This document shows, piece by piece, positions 6,709 to 7,628 of a DNA stretch of 7,628 nt (positions within the stretch are counted from its first letter, which is position 1; each line of letters starts with the position of its first letter). The DNA is from Cytophagia bacterium (GTDB lineage: Bacteria; Bacteroidota; Bacteroidia; Cytophagales; Cyclobacteriaceae): positions 1-7,628 of the forward strand of contig JABXIP010000182.1 in NCBI GenBank assembly GCA_013373005.1, written 5' to 3'. The translations under genes were made by a program, and so were the position numbers. The notes beneath the pieces are model-generated. The model had not been told where the DNA came from and did not search any database. It saw only the letters and a program-made list of their open reading frames with translations.

Positions 6709-6829
6709 CGACCATAGACCATAGCTCTACAACGGAGTATAAGATTTCTCGCTGCACTCGAAATGACTTTCTAAGACTGTTACACCCCTGACGAATGACT
6801 ATTGACTAATTCCCCATTTCCCCAGTCAC
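6709..6829. repeat. Long direct repeat, copy B
   Basis: Second copy of the block at 6450-6570. The REP-like core is at 6744-6767 and reads ATTTCTCGCTGCACTCGAAAT. Differences from copy A are point changes only. It is preceded by the GC-rich hairpin and followed by TGACCACTGAC-type words up to about 6860. Confidence 0.85.
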
Positions 6830-6920
6830 CCAATAACCACTGACCACTGACAAATGACTAGTTTACAACTTCCCCAATCCACCGTTTCCCAAAAAATAGT
6901 ATCTTCAAAAAACGAGAATT

Positions 6921-7628
6921 ATGAACCGTAGAAATTTTTTAGGCAACAGCCTGGCAGCGGGAGCTCTTTCCGCCATTCCCTTTTCTGTCAAGGGCTCAGA
7001 AAAGCAGTCCCGAGACCTCGGGGAACCCTTCAACCTCAACTATGCACCTCACTTTGGAATGTTCAGTCAGTCGGCTCCGGGCGGAGCCTTGAATGAGCTC
7101 GATTTTATGGCCGAGCAGGGATTCCGATCTATGGAAGACAACGGCATGAAAGGCCGCAGCCTTGATATGCAGAAGCAGATTGCGGCCAGAATGGAAAAGC
7201 ATGGAATGACCATGGGCGTATTTGTAGCGCACACCATTTACTGGACCGAGCCTAACCTCACCAGTGGCAATAAAGACAAGAGAGAGGAGTTTCTGAAGGA
7301 AATCCGCGAGTCAGTAGAAGTGGCTAAAAGAGTGAATGCCAAGTGGATGACCGTAGTGCCTGGCTTTGTAGACCTCCGCAAAGATATGGGCTACCAAACC
7401 GCCAATGTGGTGGAAAGCCTCAAGCAAGCCTGCGACATTCTGGAACCTCACGGGCTGACCATGGTGCTGGAGCCTCTGAACAAAAGAGATCATCCGGGAC
7501 TATTTCTCAGCGAAGCCGCTCAGGGCTTTGAAGTTTGCAAAGCAGTAGACAGTCCTTCCTGCAAAATCCTATACGATATCTATCACCAGCAGATTACCGA
7601 AGGCAACCTGATTCCTAATATCGATGCT
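6921..7628 (+). CDS. Tat-exported hydroxypyruvate isomerase-like TIM-barrel protein, 3' end beyond window
   Basis: Partial gene, 236 codons visible and open at the window end. The ATG at 6921 gives a twin-arginine signal (MNRRNFLGNSLAAGALSA), so the folded protein should be exported through Tat, possibly carrying a metal cofactor. The rest resembles the xylose isomerase-like TIM-barrel superfamily, closest to hydroxypyruvate isomerase: HFGMFSQSAPGG near residue 44, EDNGMKGR near 72, MTVVPG near 143, VLEPLNKRDHPG with E184 as a likely metal ligand, and ILYDIYHQQITEGNL with D219 and H222. The E184 to D219 spacing suits the family. Cytosolic family members interconvert hydroxypyruvate and tartronate semialdehyde; an exported version probably acts on a different sugar or keto acid. 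It lies after a repeat-filled spacer, so it probably has its own promoter. Confidence 0.88.
   Translation, partial: MNRRNFLGNSLAAGALSAIPFSVKGSEKQSRDLGEPFNLNYAPHFGMFSQSAPGGALNELDFMAEQGFRSMEDNGMKGRSLDMQKQIAARMEKHGMTMGVFVAHTIYWTEPNLTSGNKDKREEFLKEIRESVEVAKRVNAKWMTVVPGFVDLRKDMGYQTANVVESLKQACDILEPHGLTMVLEPLNKRDHPGLFLSEAAQGFEVCKAVDSPSCKILYDIYHQQITEGNLIPNIDA

Larger units (their letters stand above)
6346..6920. other. Non-coding spacer built of compound repeats
   Basis: This 575-bp stretch has no believable gene. It contains two rounds of the same order of parts: a run of degenerate CCCCAATT units, a small hairpin with a CCCTTTAGGG or CCCTAAAGGG core, a GATCGACCAT-like word, a roughly 120-bp conserved block, and runs of TGACTATTGAC-like words. 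The period between rounds is 259 bp. A third CCCC-rich run (6870-6889) begins just before the isomerase-like gene. Transcription terminators for the upstream gene, and a promoter for the downstream gene, should be in here, but none is clear. Confidence 0.8.

Noticed and set aside
6540..6722. Minus-strand 60-codon open frame rich in Gly and Trp
   Set aside because: It is a translation of the CCCCAATT repeats and GC-rich hairpin; its periodicity mirrors the DNA repeat and it resembles no protein.
6346..6920. Possible CRISPR array
   Set aside because: Only two long copies with a 259-bp period and short degenerate runs; no regular 24-40 bp repeats with unique spacers and no cas genes.
6996..7531. 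Open frames on both strands within the last gene
   Set aside because: The Tat-signal TIM-barrel frame runs through the whole stretch with conserved Hyi-like motifs; the others are overlapping shadows.

Overview
The window reads as a chromosomal segment of a Bacteroidota bacterium, most likely Cytophagales-like. This rests on a SusA-type amylase, Sec signal peptides ending in A-x-A-Q or similar, a 7TMR-DISM hybrid-type sensor kinase, very weak or absent Shine-Dalgarno sequences, moderate GC content, and an intergenic spacer full of short repeats of a kind seen in this phylum. Species cannot be named from the sequence.

Layout. On the minus strand, 1-887 holds the N-terminal part of an exported GH13 alpha-amylase/neopullulanase (its 3' end lies outside the window). 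Upstream of it, 964-1956 encodes a seven-helix membrane protein of unknown function. A 171-bp divergent intergenic region follows. On the plus strand there is a tight cluster: an exported M24 (Xaa-Pro aminopeptidase-like) metallopeptidase (2128-3456), a 7TMR-DISM sensor histidine kinase that starts at TTG only 5 bp downstream (3462-5342), and a single-domain response regulator overlapping the kinase by 8 bp (5335-5715). A DedA/VTT-like membrane protein (5767-6345) follows after a 51-bp gap. Positions 6346-6920 are non-coding and consist of two copies of a compound repeat about 259 bp apart. From 6921 to the window end is a Tat-exported hydroxypyruvate isomerase-like TIM-barrel protein, open at the 3' end.

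How the genes may work together. The peptidase, kinase and regulator are probably one transcription unit: an envelope sensor with a jelly-roll ectodomain passes phosphate to a CheY/Spo0F-like receiver with no output domain, so the regulator must act through protein contacts or a phosphorelay. The secreted peptidase could shape the kinase's ligand, but that is inference. The amylase and the isomerase-like protein point to exported carbohydrate metabolism on both sides of the cluster, without proof of a shared pathway. I found no clear evidence of a wholly new system. The best leads are the unknown membrane protein, the peptidase-kinase-receiver cassette, and the compound repeat array.
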